Shown one piece after another: positions 24,774 to 34,482 of a DNA stretch of 64,000 bases; the stretch's first letter is position 1, and every line of letters begins with the position of its first letter. The notes under the pieces were generated by a model. It saw only the letters and a program-made list of their open reading frames with translations. It ran no database searches and was not told the origin of the DNA. Source of the DNA: Carnobacterium sp. 17-4 (GTDB taxonomy: Bacteria; Bacillota; Bacilli; Lactobacillales; Carnobacteriaceae); the NCBI RefSeq assembly GCF_000195575.1, contig NC_015391.1:2096363-2160362 (forward strand), in the 5' to 3' direction. The position numbers and the translations under genes were made by a program.

Positions 24774-26585
24774 TTAAATGGTTATTTCTTTACTCAAGGC
24801 AATAATCGTATCCACAGATTCATCTAAATATTGAATCGTATCTGATAAAGGCTTATCAGTAGTGATGTCTACACCTGCCATTTTAGCAGCTGGCGCTGGA
24901 CGATACTGATCTCCAAGAGCTAAAAATTCTAACCACTCTTTTACAGCTGGCTGTCCTTCTTCTTTAATCCGTAAGAATACTTGAGTTGCAATCGTTAACC
25001 CTGCAGAATAGGTGTATGAATACAGTCCCATGTAGTAATGGCTTTGACGCATCCAGGTTAATTCTGCCCCTTGATTGATCTCAACAGCATCTCCCCAGAA
25101 TTGGTTCAATACAGAGCGTTTGATGTCGCTTAATTTAGCTGCATCAAAACTTTTCCCTTCATCGATCAATTGATAAACTTCACGTTGATAAGCGGCTTCC
25201 AATAAATGAGTGATAAAGTTATGGAAGTAAGTGTTTGAGATCATATTTGATAAAGCATAACGTTTTTCACGCGGATCTTCGCTTTTGCGTTGTAACGATT
25301 CAGTCAACAATAATTCATTGAATGTCGATGGCGCTTCTATCAAATAAAGAGACGGTTCTGCCCCCAAAATACTGTTATTTTCAGCAGAAAGGATTCCTTG
25401 TCCAGCATGTCCTATTTCATGGATGAACGTGTACACATCTGATAGTTGATTATTCCATGACATCAAGATATAAGGGTGTTTGCCATATGGAGACGTGCAG
25501 AATCCTCCAGTTGATTTCCCTTTATTTTGAACAAAGTCTACCCAGCGTTCTGGATAAGCTTTCATAACACGGTCAACATAATCTTTTCCTAGGACACTCA
25601 AGGCATCTGCCACAACTTCTTTTGACTGTTCCACTGTAATCGTTGACGAATAATCAGCATCTAAATCAATTTTTAAGTCGGCGTAAGTCATCTTGTCCAG
25701 CCCATTAATTTCTTTAACGTGGGTAATGTATTTTTGCATAACTGGAGCTAGATCATTCATAATGCGATCGATTTGACGATTGTATAATTCACGATCGACT
25801 TCTTGGTCGTACAAAAGATAGTCGATGACAGAATCGAAACCACGCATCGTAGCAATCGTTTTTTCTTTTTGCACTTGTGTGTAATAAGCAGCTGCCACAA
25901 CATTTTGATAATCACTCAGGACTGCTGAAAACTGGTCAAATGCAGCACGTCGAATAGCTGTATCCGCATGGTACATATAATGATCTTCGTACAAAACAAA
26001 ACTTAATGGGTAATCTTTTCCTGCTACACTAAATGTTCCAAAATCCATATCCGCCAAACGAGCTTGCTCATAAATGGCTTCAGGCGCTCCAAGAACAGGC
26101 GAAAGTTGAGCTAGTGCTTTTTCAACTTTCGGGTCCAGCTGAATCGATTTATCTTCTTTAATGTGACGGATAAAAGAAGCAAATTGTGGCTCTTCTGTTT
26201 CGACTTGGTCTAAAACAGCTGTATCTGCTGCTTTTAATTCTGAATCAAAAAAAGATAACTGTGCGCCTACTTCTGCTAACACATTGTCCATTGAACGAGA
26301 TAACTCAGTATTTGCGGGATTTGTTAAATCAGTTGTGGCTGGCAAAAAGGCATAATGGTTCGTCCAGTCAGCTGTCTGCATAATAGATTCATATTCTTTT
26401 AAAGCCGCACGGATAGTTTGGGCATTTGTTAATTTACCTTCATACGTTGTGCTGAACTGTGCAACAGCTGCTTTCAGTTCTGCTACTGCTGTTTCGAATG
26501 CTTCTTTCGTTGGGTATAAACCCGTAAGATCCCAGGTTAATGCTTCAGAGACATCTGCTCTATTTTTCAATTCTTCTTGTGCCAT
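24774..26585 (-). CDS. pepF: Oligoendopeptidase F
   Basis: A 603-residue cytoplasmic zinc metallopeptidase of family M3, the usual PepF length. The zinc site is TFIHEIGHAGQGIL (HExxH) with the downstream glutamate in NSILGAEPSLYLIEAPSTF-NE. PepF cuts peptides of about 7-17 residues and works in protein turnover and peptide nutrition of lactic acid bacteria. It lies close to pepT and oppA on the same strand; a terminator after pepT separates the transcripts. A GGAGCG ribosome site precedes ATG 26585. Confidence 0.96.
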   Translation of the reverse strand: MAQEELKNRADVSEALTWDLTGLYPTKEAFETAVAELKAAVAQFSTTYEGKLTNAQTIRAALKEYESIMQTADWTNHYAFLPATTDLTNPANTELSRSMDNVLAEVGAQLSFFDSELKAADTAVLDQVETEEPQFASFIRHIKEDKSIQLDPKVEKALAQLSPVLGAPEAIYEQARLADMDFGTFSVAGKDYPLSFVLYEDHYMYHADTAIRRAAFDQFSAVLSDYQNVVAAAYYTQVQKEKTIATMRGFDSVIDYLLYDQEVDRELYNRQIDRIMNDLAPVMQKYITHVKEINGLDKMTYADLKIDLDADYSSTITVEQSKEVVADALSVLGKDYVDRVMKAYPERWVDFVQNKGKSTGGFCTSPYGKHPYILMSWNNQLSDVYTFIHEIGHAGQGILSAENNSILGAEPSLYLIEAPSTFNELLLTESLQRKSEDPREKRYALSNMISNTYFHNFITHLLEAAYQREVYQLIDEGKSFDAAKLSDIKRSVLNQFWGDAVEINQGAELTWMRQSHYYMGLYSYTYSAGLTIATQVFLRIKEEGQPAVKEWLEFLALGDQYRPAPAAKMAGVDITTDKPLSDTIQYLDESVDTIIALSKEITI

Positions 26586-26691
26586 TTTATCGCGCTCCTT
26601 TATCCAATACTTTATTTACTTCGTTTATTAGAATTACCCATCTAGTATAACACTACTCATTTATCGGTTGCCAAATTTATTTACCCTAGAC

Positions 26692-26717
26692 AAAAAAGAC
26701 CCAGTAGTGCTGAGTCT
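26692..26717 (-). terminator. Terminator of the oppA-pepT unit
   Basis: AGACCCAG/CTGAGTCT stem (one wobble) with minus-strand T-run, 16 bp past the pepT stop. Confidence 0.82.
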
Positions 26718-26732
26718 GATTTTGTGTATCCT

Positions 26733-27962
26733 TTACTTTTCTGCGTTCATCCGAGCAATCTCAATGACAACTTGAGCAGCTTGCTCCATACCTTCTAACG
26801 AAACAAACTCATACTTACCGTGTAAATTTTCAGCTCCAGTAAAGATATTTGGAGTTGGCAATCCTTTATAGGTAATAATACTGCCATCTGTCCCACCTCT
26901 AAAAGCTTTTACATCTGGTTCAATGCCCAATGATTTATAGGCATCTAAAGCTAACTCTACTATAGATAAGTCATTTTCAATAATATCGCGCATATTGTAA
27001 TACTGATCGTATAACTTCAAGTCAATACGTGGTTGATCAAATTTTTCATTGAACTGATCAACCAATGATATGAAGTGCTGTTTCCGTTTTTCAAAAGTTA
27101 TCTTATCATGATCCCGAATAATGTAAGTTGCTTTGACTTCATCAATTGTTCCCACTTGACTTGAAAGCATGTAGAACCCTTGATACCCTTCTGTTTTTTC
27201 AGGTACTTCTTCTTGTGGCAACGCTGTGGCAAATTGAGCAGCAACTAATAACGCATTAACCATACTGTCTTTAGCTGTTCCAGGATGCACGCTTGTTCCT
27301 TTAATTGTCAGTTCTGCTTGAGCTGCATTAAACGTTTCGTATTCGAATTTCCCAACTACTCCGCTATCTAATGTGTAAGCAAAATCAGCTTGAAAATGGG
27401 CGACATCAAATAGCAATGCACCTCGGCCAATTTCTTCATCTGGTCCAAAAGCAACCCGTATTTTTCCATGCGGAAGTTCTGGATGCTGGATAAATTCTTC
27501 CAACGCTGTAACGATAGAAGCCATTCCCGCTTTATCATCTGCTCCCAATAAGGTTGTTCCATCTGTTGTGATCACGGTTTTCCCCACATAATTCGCTAGT
27601 TGTGGGAATTCAGTTGTGGACATGACAATACCTAATTTTTCATTAAGCAAAATATCTTGGCCATCATAATTCGTGTGGACTTGTGGTTGAATATTTTCTG
27701 CATTAAAATCGGCCGTATCGATATGAGCAATAAATCCAATAGTTGGAACTTCATGCGGCAAATTACTCGACAATGTGGCTGTTACAAATCCATTTTTTTC
27801 GTTAAATTCGACTTCTTCCAATCCTATTTCTTGCAATTCTTCAGCTAATTTTAAAGCAAATTCAACTTGTGAATAGGTGGTTGGAACGGTCTGACTATTC
27901 ATATCAGACCGTGTATTGACTTTAGCATATTTGACGAATCGTTCGAGTAAGCGTTCATTCAT
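26733..27962 (-). CDS. pepT: Peptidase T (tripeptide aminopeptidase)
   Basis: A 409-residue M20-family di-zinc aminopeptidase that releases the N-terminal residue of tripeptides. Metal ligands are visible in FIAHIDTADF (His and Asp), LLGADDKAGMAS (bridging Asp), FGPDEEIGRGALLF (Glu-Glu), YTLDSG and the C-terminal NLHGKYEF (His). The length is standard. It starts 11 nt after oppA, so peptide capture outside and tripeptide hydrolysis inside are encoded on one transcript. Confidence 0.96.
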   Translation of the reverse strand: MNERLLERFVKYAKVNTRSDMNSQTVPTTYSQVEFALKLAEELQEIGLEEVEFNEKNGFVTATLSSNLPHEVPTIGFIAHIDTADFNAENIQPQVHTNYDGQDILLNEKLGIVMSTTEFPQLANYVGKTVITTDGTTLLGADDKAGMASIVTALEEFIQHPELPHGKIRVAFGPDEEIGRGALLFDVAHFQADFAYTLDSGVVGKFEYETFNAAQAELTIKGTSVHPGTAKDSMVNALLVAAQFATALPQEEVPEKTEGYQGFYMLSSQVGTIDEVKATYIIRDHDKITFEKRKQHFISLVDQFNEKFDQPRIDLKLYDQYYNMRDIIENDLSIVELALDAYKSLGIEPDVKAFRGGTDGSIITYKGLPTPNIFTGAENLHGKYEFVSLEGMEQAAQVVIEIARMNAEK

Positions 27963-27973
27963 TTTTTATTCTC

Positions 27974-29644
27974 CTATTCTTCAATATAAGCATTGCGGTA
28001 ATCATAACGTGAACTTACAGAATGAACTTCAACACCTTTTAATTTTGGATTGCGCAAATGCACTTCTGCTGTATGGTATAAAGGAATGAACCCTTTTTCA
28101 TCTAACATAAGACCTTGAGCATCCAACATATTTTGCCAACGGATTTCTGGATCATTCGCATTGACTGTTTCTGCATCATTTAACAATTGATCGACTTCTT
28201 CATTTTTATATGGTCCATTGTTGAAAGTCGTTTCGCTATTCATAATATCCAACAAGTTGATAGCATCTGGCAAAATGGCACCCCAACCGCCTAGAATCAT
28301 ATCAAAATCACCAGATTGCCCTTTTTCAATTCGGTTATTCTTCGGTACGTTTGTTAGATTAATGGTTAACCCTTCAAAGTTATTTTGTAGTTCCCCCTGA
28401 ACATATTGTCCTACAAGCTTGCTTGTTTCATCATCATCTGCAACCAATGCAATTTCAATCGTAGCTGTCCCTAATTCTTCTTTTGCTTCTTCATAAAGTT
28501 GTTTGGCTTTTTCTTTATCATAGGTCAAAAAATCTCCTGCATCGTCTGCAAAATCATTTCCAGTAACAGGGTTTGTGACAAAATCATGTGGAACAAGTGC
28601 CTTTGCTGGAAGTGAACCATTTCCTAAGATCGTATTTGCTAATTCTTCACGGTTTAGTACCAAAGAGAAAGCTTCTCTCAATTTTGCATTAGAAAGCATT
28701 GGTACATCAGTGTAATTAAATTGCAGAAAATTTGTCCGAGCTTCTGGTTCAACTACATAAGCTTCATGATCTACATATTGTTTAGCAATTTCACCTGAAA
28801 GAATGGCATCGTCTAACCCACCAGACTCAAATAGATTCAGCGCTGTTGAAACCTCTTTGATCACTTGAATATCGATGCTCTCTAAAGTGATATTTTCTGC
28901 ATCCCAGTAATCTTCATTTTTTTCATAACTCCAAGCTTGATTCGTTCCATCCCATCCAGTTAAAATAAAAGGCCCATTTGAAAGTGTTGTGTCGCTGCTT
29001 GTCCCATAGTCCGAACCCATTTCTTCTACAAATGTTTGATTTTGAGGGAAGAAAGGCATAAAGGCCATTTCACCTAAGAAATAAGAGACCGGTACATTTA
29101 ACTGAACCTTAAATTCATAGTCTCCGACCGCTTCTACACCTAGTTCATCAGGTGTCATTTCTCCATTAATGATTTCTTCGGCATTTACCACAGAAGTAAA
29201 CATATAAGAATATGGAGCAGCCTTTTCAGGATTGACAGCTTGTCTCCAAGCGTACACAAAGTCATGAGCCGTAACCGGTTCTCCATTTGACCATGTGGCA
29301 TCTTCTTTAAGTTTAAAGGTATAGGTCAAACCATCTTCCGATACTATTGTTTCTTCGGCAAGAGCTGGAATCGGTTGGTTATTTTCATCTAATCGATAGA
29401 GCCCTTCTAAGTATTGATTCATTGCCGTATTCGTTCCGATATCCGATACCAACAATGTATCGCCAGTGGATAATTCATTTAATACTCCCACAGAGATACT
29501 TTGATCTGCTGCAAGGTTCTCCCCATTGCTTGATTCACCTGAACTCGTTGACTTTGCATCACCATTAGCTCCTCCACAAGCTGCAGTTAGTGCAGTGGTT
29601 AGTGTAAGTGCTACAGATAATACGCCTATTTTCCTTCTTTTCAT
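27974..29644 (-). CDS. oppA: Oligopeptide-binding lipoprotein OppA (copy 1)
   Basis: A 556-residue extracytoplasmic solute-binding protein, family 5. The signal peptide ends in a lipobox (LTTALTAACGG), so it is anchored to the membrane through Cys 23. The family pattern is clear: LSVGVL-type start, YTFKLKEDATWSNGEPVTA and DFVYAWRQAVNPE, SNGPFILTGWDG, and FDMILGGWGA. It captures peptides for an Opp ABC transporter; no oppBCDF genes are in this window, so it must use a transporter encoded elsewhere. Co-transcribed with pepT. Confidence 0.93.
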   Translation of the reverse strand: MKRRKIGVLSVALTLTTALTAACGGANGDAKSTSSGESSNGENLAADQSISVGVLNELSTGDTLLVSDIGTNTAMNQYLEGLYRLDENNQPIPALAEETIVSEDGLTYTFKLKEDATWSNGEPVTAHDFVYAWRQAVNPEKAAPYSYMFTSVVNAEEIINGEMTPDELGVEAVGDYEFKVQLNVPVSYFLGEMAFMPFFPQNQTFVEEMGSDYGTSSDTTLSNGPFILTGWDGTNQAWSYEKNEDYWDAENITLESIDIQVIKEVSTALNLFESGGLDDAILSGEIAKQYVDHEAYVVEPEARTNFLQFNYTDVPMLSNAKLREAFSLVLNREELANTILGNGSLPAKALVPHDFVTNPVTGNDFADDAGDFLTYDKEKAKQLYEEAKEELGTATIEIALVADDDETSKLVGQYVQGELQNNFEGLTINLTNVPKNNRIEKGQSGDFDMILGGWGAILPDAINLLDIMNSETTFNNGPYKNEEVDQLLNDAETVNANDPEIRWQNMLDAQGLMLDEKGFIPLYHTAEVHLRNPKLKGVEVHSVSSRYDYRNAYIEE

Positions 29645-30079
29645 GACTATACCCCCAAAAATTTAAAGTATGCTTATCTTAACACAATACACATTTATTT
29701 TTAACCTTTTTATCATTTATTATTCATAATCATTTGTAACAGGGCTAGCTAATCAAATTAAATTGTAACTATCAGGGGATGATTCCTCAGTCTCCCAATA
29801 TAGAAACGTCTCAAGTAAATAAAAGTTGGATAGAGGAGCTTAAAAATATCCAGAAAAGAATACAATTCATGAGCCATATAACTAAATCGTATAAAAAAAG
29901 ATTCTACGGCTTTTAAGCGATAGAGTCCTTTTGATTGGTAATTTATTTATTTGTATAATTCTGATAAATTGTAATTAATATAAATGAATAATATAAAAAT
30001 GACCCCAAAAAGTTTAGATTTCACTCTAACTTTTGGGGGTCAGCATCTGTTTCCCAGTCTCTTGAAAAATTCTATTTAA
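29645..30079. other. Intergenic region with two tandem terminators
   Basis: About 435 bp. A hairpin at 29894-29930 (GATTCTA...TAGAGTC) with a minus-strand T-run lies downstream of the catalase terminator. A 45-codon frame (29779-29916, plus strand) has no ribosome site and I do not call it. The OppA promoter should be in the first 100 bp but is not distinct. Confidence 0.5.
29993..30042 (-). terminator. Terminator of the manganese catalase gene
   Basis: An 18-bp stem (TGACCCCAAAAAGTTTAGA with TCTAACTTTTGGGGGTCA) followed by ATTTTTAT on the minus strand. Confidence 0.85.
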
Positions 30080-30949
30080 TTATTTTAACTCAGGATCATT
30101 TTCGATAATTTTTCTTCCATCTTTGATTATTTGGTCAACATCCGTATTTCTCAATTCTGTAGGTCTTGGGTTACTAAAAGGTTTTTCAGCCATGGCTTTT
30201 CCTTCTTCATACTTGAACGGTTGTCCATCTCTGGCAGTCTTTCCTTCAACAATTTCTCTAGACTCGTCACCTTCAGAGAAATTGTAAAGTGTATGGCTGA
30301 ATTCCGAATGTTGTAAATCAGCTGTGCCATGAGGAACTACTACACCATATTTCTCTTCCAATTCTTTCGCTGCTTGCATAAATTGCAGTTGGTGTTGAGT
30401 CTCACGCGCCATTAAGAAGCTCAACATATCGCGAACTCCTTTATCCTCTGTCATATGGTATTGACGAGTAACTTGCAGTCGTCCCATAGATTCACGAGTA
30501 ATATTGTAACGCATATCAGCTAGCAAGTTTCCACTTGACTCCATATATGCAGCTGTCCAAGGATTGCCATTGGCATCTTGAAGACTAGCACCTAAACCAT
30601 TTACAATAGCATGTTGTGGATTCATACCTCCCATTACTGCGGCAATGGCAGGATCTCCACTGTTATAAACGTTCTCTTGGATATTTAAAGGGGCATCATC
30701 CAGAAGATGAGCAATCATCGTTGCGAGCATTTCAATGTGTCCAATCTCTTCTGTTCCCGTATCTAATAACAAGTCTTTGTACTTTTCGTTTCCAGGAGTA
30801 CTTGTATTCCAACCTTGGAATAAATATGCAGCCATTCCGGTCATTTCACCCCAGTGCCCACCAAGATTTTCTTGCAACCGACGTGCCATTAAAGCATCTG
30901 GTTTATCAGGTAGAGCGTTATACTGTAAAATTTTCGTGTGCTTGAACAT
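30080..30949 (-). CDS. Manganese catalase
   Basis: A 289-residue non-haem catalase with a four-helix bundle that breaks hydrogen peroxide down with two Mn ions. Metal-ligand helices are GTEEIGHIEMLATMI (E-x2-H) and MARETQHQLQFMQA (E-x2-H), with further glutamates in the first helix region (GHWGEMTGMAAYLFQG). I start at ATG 30949, after GAAAGAGGG; a longer frame to 31015 has no ribosome site. A heme-independent catalase fits a lactic acid bacterium that does not make heme. Single gene with its own terminator. Confidence 0.95.
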   Translation of the reverse strand: MFKHTKILQYNALPDKPDALMARRLQENLGGHWGEMTGMAAYLFQGWNTSTPGNEKYKDLLLDTGTEEIGHIEMLATMIAHLLDDAPLNIQENVYNSGDPAIAAVMGGMNPQHAIVNGLGASLQDANGNPWTAAYMESSGNLLADMRYNITRESMGRLQVTRQYHMTEDKGVRDMLSFLMARETQHQLQFMQAAKELEEKYGVVVPHGTADLQHSEFSHTLYNFSEGDESREIVEGKTARDGQPFKYEEGKAMAEKPFSNPRPTELRNTDVDQIIKDGRKIIENDPELK

Positions 30950-31015
30950 AAATTTCCCTCTTTCCAAAAAGTTTTTTAGTAATGAACTGTTAAGTTCACA
31001 AATAACGTAACACAT

Positions 31016-31593
31016 TTATATAGCGTTTACAAAAAAACTGCTCAAGTCTTACTTTTTTTATAAATAGTTGATAATTCTATTTTAGTGCTGCTTGAAAGCA
31101 TAAAAGATTAGCTGGATAAATAACGATTCATATTAAAAAGATTTCATGAACTAAACGGCTTGCAAGGAGAAATATCAAGTAAAAAATCACGATTTTTCAT
31201 CCTTGCTAAATTCAATGCTTGTAACTACGGTCATTTACAAGACCATGATGGTGATTTAACTCCATACAGTGATACTCTAATCCTGATGTTACTAATCCAC
31301 TTTTCCATAATCGCCTTTCTTTCATCACTCTAGTCATCCTTTCTAAGTTTTTCTTTTAATTTCTAAACCTATTAGATCACTAGTCTTTCAAAAATTTCTG
31401 GACAAAAATTATTTTTACGCTCACATAAATGACTGTCTCCATTAAATAGTGTATAGTCTTTCGTATACTTTAGAACAGAATCAAAACCGCTTATAGCAAT
31501 CAAACTTATTGGGTGGTATACTGCTAGTTGCGTTAAAAATGAGTTGAATAAATTATTCTTTATTTTTTCAGTTTTTGAAAGGAGTTTTTTTCA
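31016..31593. other. Long intergenic region upstream of helD
   Basis: About 580 bp. A 69-codon plus-strand frame (31124-31333) is open but has no start codon near its beginning and no family I recognise (it contains KFNACNYGHLQDHDGD); it may be a decayed gene fragment. The helD promoter must lie in the last 150 bp; GGTATACTG near 31516 is a possible -10 region. No terminator-like hairpin was seen. Confidence 0.35.
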
Positions 31594-33840
31594 TTGAAAG
31601 ATAGCCAATCTATGGAACAGCAACGTGTCTATACCGTTGTTGAAAAGATTCAACTTGAATTGGAGCAATTAAAAAAAACAGTTGAACAAGACAGTGCTGA
31701 ACAAAAAAAACGTTTAAAAGAATCCGGTGAAATTAAGATCAACCAAGGCTCAAGTGAAAGCATGTGGGAATCAGCTGGAGAATTACGGGCAGTTGAACAA
31801 GATTTAATGATCCGTAGTAAAACATTGTTAAAAAACCAAAATCGAGTCGTAGCTTTAGAAAAAATGGTAGACGACCCTTACTTTGGACGAATTGATTATG
31901 AAGACGAATTCGGCCAAGAAACTATTTATATTGGTATCAGTTCTGTCTTTGATGAGTACGATCATTTAGTTGTCGATTGGCGTTCACCTATTGCTTCGCT
32001 CTATTATGAAGGCAATGTAGGCGACACGATTCCATTGAAAATTGGAGAACAACAATTAGCTCTTTTGATTGAGTTGAAACGTCAATTTTTAATTCGTAAA
32101 GCAAAAATCATTCAAATGTTGGATACAGATAACGTGATGGGCGATCCATACTTACTTGAAGCCTTAGAGGACCGATCCTCTTATCAAATGGGAGCTGTTA
32201 TTTCAACGCTTCAAAAAGAACAAAATCAAATCGTTCGAGATATTTCTGCTAAAATCACTTTAATCGAAGGTGTTGCTGGATCTGGAAAGACCGTTGTATT
32301 GATGCAAAAAATTGCTTATCTGCTTTATACTTTCAGAAATCAATTAAAAGCATCTGAAATTATCTTGTTCTCACCCAATAAAATTTTCCAAACGTATATT
32401 TCACAAGTATTGCCAGAATTGGGCGAAATGAACGTTACTAGTTACACTTTCCCTGAATTCATGAATCAAAAAATCCCCAATTTTACCCTTATTTCTAATC
32501 AGGATGAAGAATTATCTAAAGTAACTTTACTAAAAGGAAGTCTTCAGTTTTCAGAGGCTTTAAAACAATATACAAATCAATTGAAGATGAACTACATGCG
32601 TTTTGCTTCTCTATCTTTTCAAGGTGAGATCCTTATTTCAAAAGAGGAGATCAAAGAACTCTTTTATCGTATTGAAAGCAAAGGTACTTTAGCCAGCAAA
32701 TTAGGACTTCTTCAAACACAATTGTTACAAAAAATAGAACACCTCAAAAGAACACAACGAACCGCTAAATGGGTCGAAAATGCGATGCTTTCCATGTCGG
32801 ACAGTGAGTTGCGTCAGCACGAAAGTGAATCGAAAAATGAGCAAAAAGCTGAAGAAACATTGATTGATTCAATTATTGAAGCGGCTTACTCACCAGTTAT
32901 TAAAAGAATTAAAAAATTAACTTTTATTCGTTACCAACATCAATACATTCACTTCTTAAAAGCAGTACCTAAATTGCTTTCTTTAAGCGAATTTTCAATT
33001 GATGAAGAGATGTGGTCAGAACACATCCAACAAGTTGTAACGAACATGGCCCATAAAAAAATGGTGTTGGAAGACATAGATGCTTTTTATAGCTTATTCC
33101 AATTGATGCACGGTCCCATCAGTACCACTAAATTCAAGTATATTTGCCTAGATGAAGTACAAGATTTCTCTCCTTTCCAATTGCAGATGCTGAAAGATTT
33201 TTATCCAACGGCCAATTTTGTTATGAGTGGTGACTTAAATCAAAATATTTTGATGAAAAGAATCTCTTTTAACGATTTAGATACTATATTCACTGGAAAC
33301 TCTTTTCAACGCTATCAGTTGTTAACGAGTTACCGTTCTACAAATGAGATCACTCAATTCGCGAATCGCTTTTTAGAAGGAAAAGCTGCTGCTGAGTCGC
33401 CTTTTCGTGAAGGAAAAAAACCAGAATTGATTTTAACAGCTAACAACGAGCATTATTGGGATTATATAAAAGAAAAAGTTTCTAGTAGCCAAATAAATGG
33501 CTTGCGTACATCTTTTATCAGCAAAAATTACGCCGAAGCTGAACGTTTCCATGAAGAGTTAACAACTGCTGGGATTGAGAGTAGTTTAGTACTAAAAGAT
33601 ACAGATAGCACTCATCATTCAGTTATTGTCATCCCTGTACAATTAGCTAAAGGGTTAGAATTTGATGTTGCTTTTGCACTTTTCCATTACCCAAATCATT
33701 CTCCCACTACTAATTTATCTACTGCTTACACCATTTGCAGTCGAGCTATGCATGAGTTATATGTTATGGCTCCTAGTCTTCAAGATCCATTAGTTAATCG
33801 ACTTGAATCAGCTGATTACCACCTAGCTGATTTGAACTAA
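31594..33840 (+). CDS. helD: HelD-type UvrD-like ATPase/helicase
   Basis: A 748-residue protein. The N-terminal coiled coil (about residues 1-80, EQQRVYTVVEKIQLELEQL) is followed by a small domain with YFGRIDY and VVDWRSPIASLYYE typical of HelD, then a split superfamily 1 ATPase: Walker A LIEGVAGSGKTVVLMQK, Walker B CLDEVQDFSPFQLQML, motif IV TSYRSTNEITQFA, and the C-terminal AKGLEFDVAF. HelD in Firmicutes removes stalled RNA polymerase from DNA. The start is TTG 31594, preceded by AAGGAG. Length and motifs are normal for the family. Confidence 0.92.
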   Translation: MKDSQSMEQQRVYTVVEKIQLELEQLKKTVEQDSAEQKKRLKESGEIKINQGSSESMWESAGELRAVEQDLMIRSKTLLKNQNRVVALEKMVDDPYFGRIDYEDEFGQETIYIGISSVFDEYDHLVVDWRSPIASLYYEGNVGDTIPLKIGEQQLALLIELKRQFLIRKAKIIQMLDTDNVMGDPYLLEALEDRSSYQMGAVISTLQKEQNQIVRDISAKITLIEGVAGSGKTVVLMQKIAYLLYTFRNQLKASEIILFSPNKIFQTYISQVLPELGEMNVTSYTFPEFMNQKIPNFTLISNQDEELSKVTLLKGSLQFSEALKQYTNQLKMNYMRFASLSFQGEILISKEEIKELFYRIESKGTLASKLGLLQTQLLQKIEHLKRTQRTAKWVENAMLSMSDSELRQHESESKNEQKAEETLIDSIIEAAYSPVIKRIKKLTFIRYQHQYIHFLKAVPKLLSLSEFSIDEEMWSEHIQQVVTNMAHKKMVLEDIDAFYSLFQLMHGPISTTKFKYICLDEVQDFSPFQLQMLKDFYPTANFVMSGDLNQNILMKRISFNDLDTIFTGNSFQRYQLLTSYRSTNEITQFANRFLEGKAAAESPFREGKKPELILTANNEHYWDYIKEKVSSSQINGLRTSFISKNYAEAERFHEELTTAGIESSLVLKDTDSTHHSVIVIPVQLAKGLEFDVAFALFHYPNHSPTTNLSTAYTICSRAMHELYVMAPSLQDPLVNRLESADYHLADLN

Positions 33841-33842
33841 AT

Positions 33843-33888
33843 AAAAAATGAGACCACTAAGCACAATGCTTGGTGGTCTCATTTTTTT
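33843..33888. terminator. Bidirectional terminator between helD and the stress protein gene
   Basis: AAAATGAGACCACTAAGCA pairs with TGCTTGGTGGTCTCATTTT, with A and T runs at both ends. Confidence 0.92.
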
Positions 33889-33893
33889 AATTT

Positions 33894-34313
33894 TTAATTT
33901 AAATCAATTGAAATGACTTCAGTATCTTTTGTACCTCTTAGAGTGACTGTATCGGGTTGAATTTTTAAGACTACAATGTTTGGATCATCTTTTCCATCAA
34001 AAATAAGATTCATATACGGACTCCAAAGGTGTTCAATCAGTGATTGATCTTCAGTAATCGTAGCTTGACCTGCTATCTCAACATAGTTTTTGTTTAATAA
34101 TCCTGTGTCATACCCTAATAAAATAAATACATGAGGATTCTTTTCTAAATCGTCTACTTTATGTGTCCGTTTATCGGTTATTGTGTGGAGAATAAATCCT
34201 TCATTAAAAAAAGTCATGTAACGAGATACTGGTTTATCATCTGAGACAGTAGACATTGTTCCAACTTTATTCTTTTCAATAATTTTTAAAGCTTTATCAC
34301 GTTCATCAGCCAT
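33894..34313 (-). CDS. Pyridoxamine 5'-phosphate oxidase family / general stress protein 26-like
   Basis: A 139-residue split-barrel flavin-binding protein. The family pattern is visible in KVGTMSTVSDDKPVSRYMTF, FILHTITDKRTHKVDDLEKN and the C-terminal PDTVTLRGTKDTEVI. The length matches the general stress protein 26 group rather than true PdxH, which is longer and has substrate residues missing here. It probably binds FMN or a related cofactor; the reaction is unknown. Single gene facing the helD terminator. Confidence 0.82.
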   Translation of the reverse strand: MADERDKALKIIEKNKVGTMSTVSDDKPVSRYMTFFNEGFILHTITDKRTHKVDDLEKNPHVFILLGYDTGLLNKNYVEIAGQATITEDQSLIEHLWSPYMNLIFDGKDDPNIVVLKIQPDTVTLRGTKDTEVISIDLN

Positions 34314-34482
34314 AATTGCATCCCTCCATTTTAAATTATTATGTCATATCACATGCCCTTATTCAAAGAATACGATTTCATCTACATTAAAGCCTATTCT
34401 TTTACACTATTTTCTAAATGTGACATACTTACCTCAGAAAGATAGTAAATAAAGAATCATACTTTAATAGGAGGAACTTAGG

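Noticed and set aside
29779-29916. A 45-codon plus-strand ORF (MIPQSPNIET...) between oppA and the catalase gene
   Set aside because: There is no ribosome site at a usable distance, its end lies in a terminator hairpin, and I recognise no family. Likely chance or decayed sequence.
31124-31333. A 69-codon open frame upstream of helD
   Set aside because: No start codon near the beginning, no ribosome site and no family; kept only as a note in the intergenic entry.
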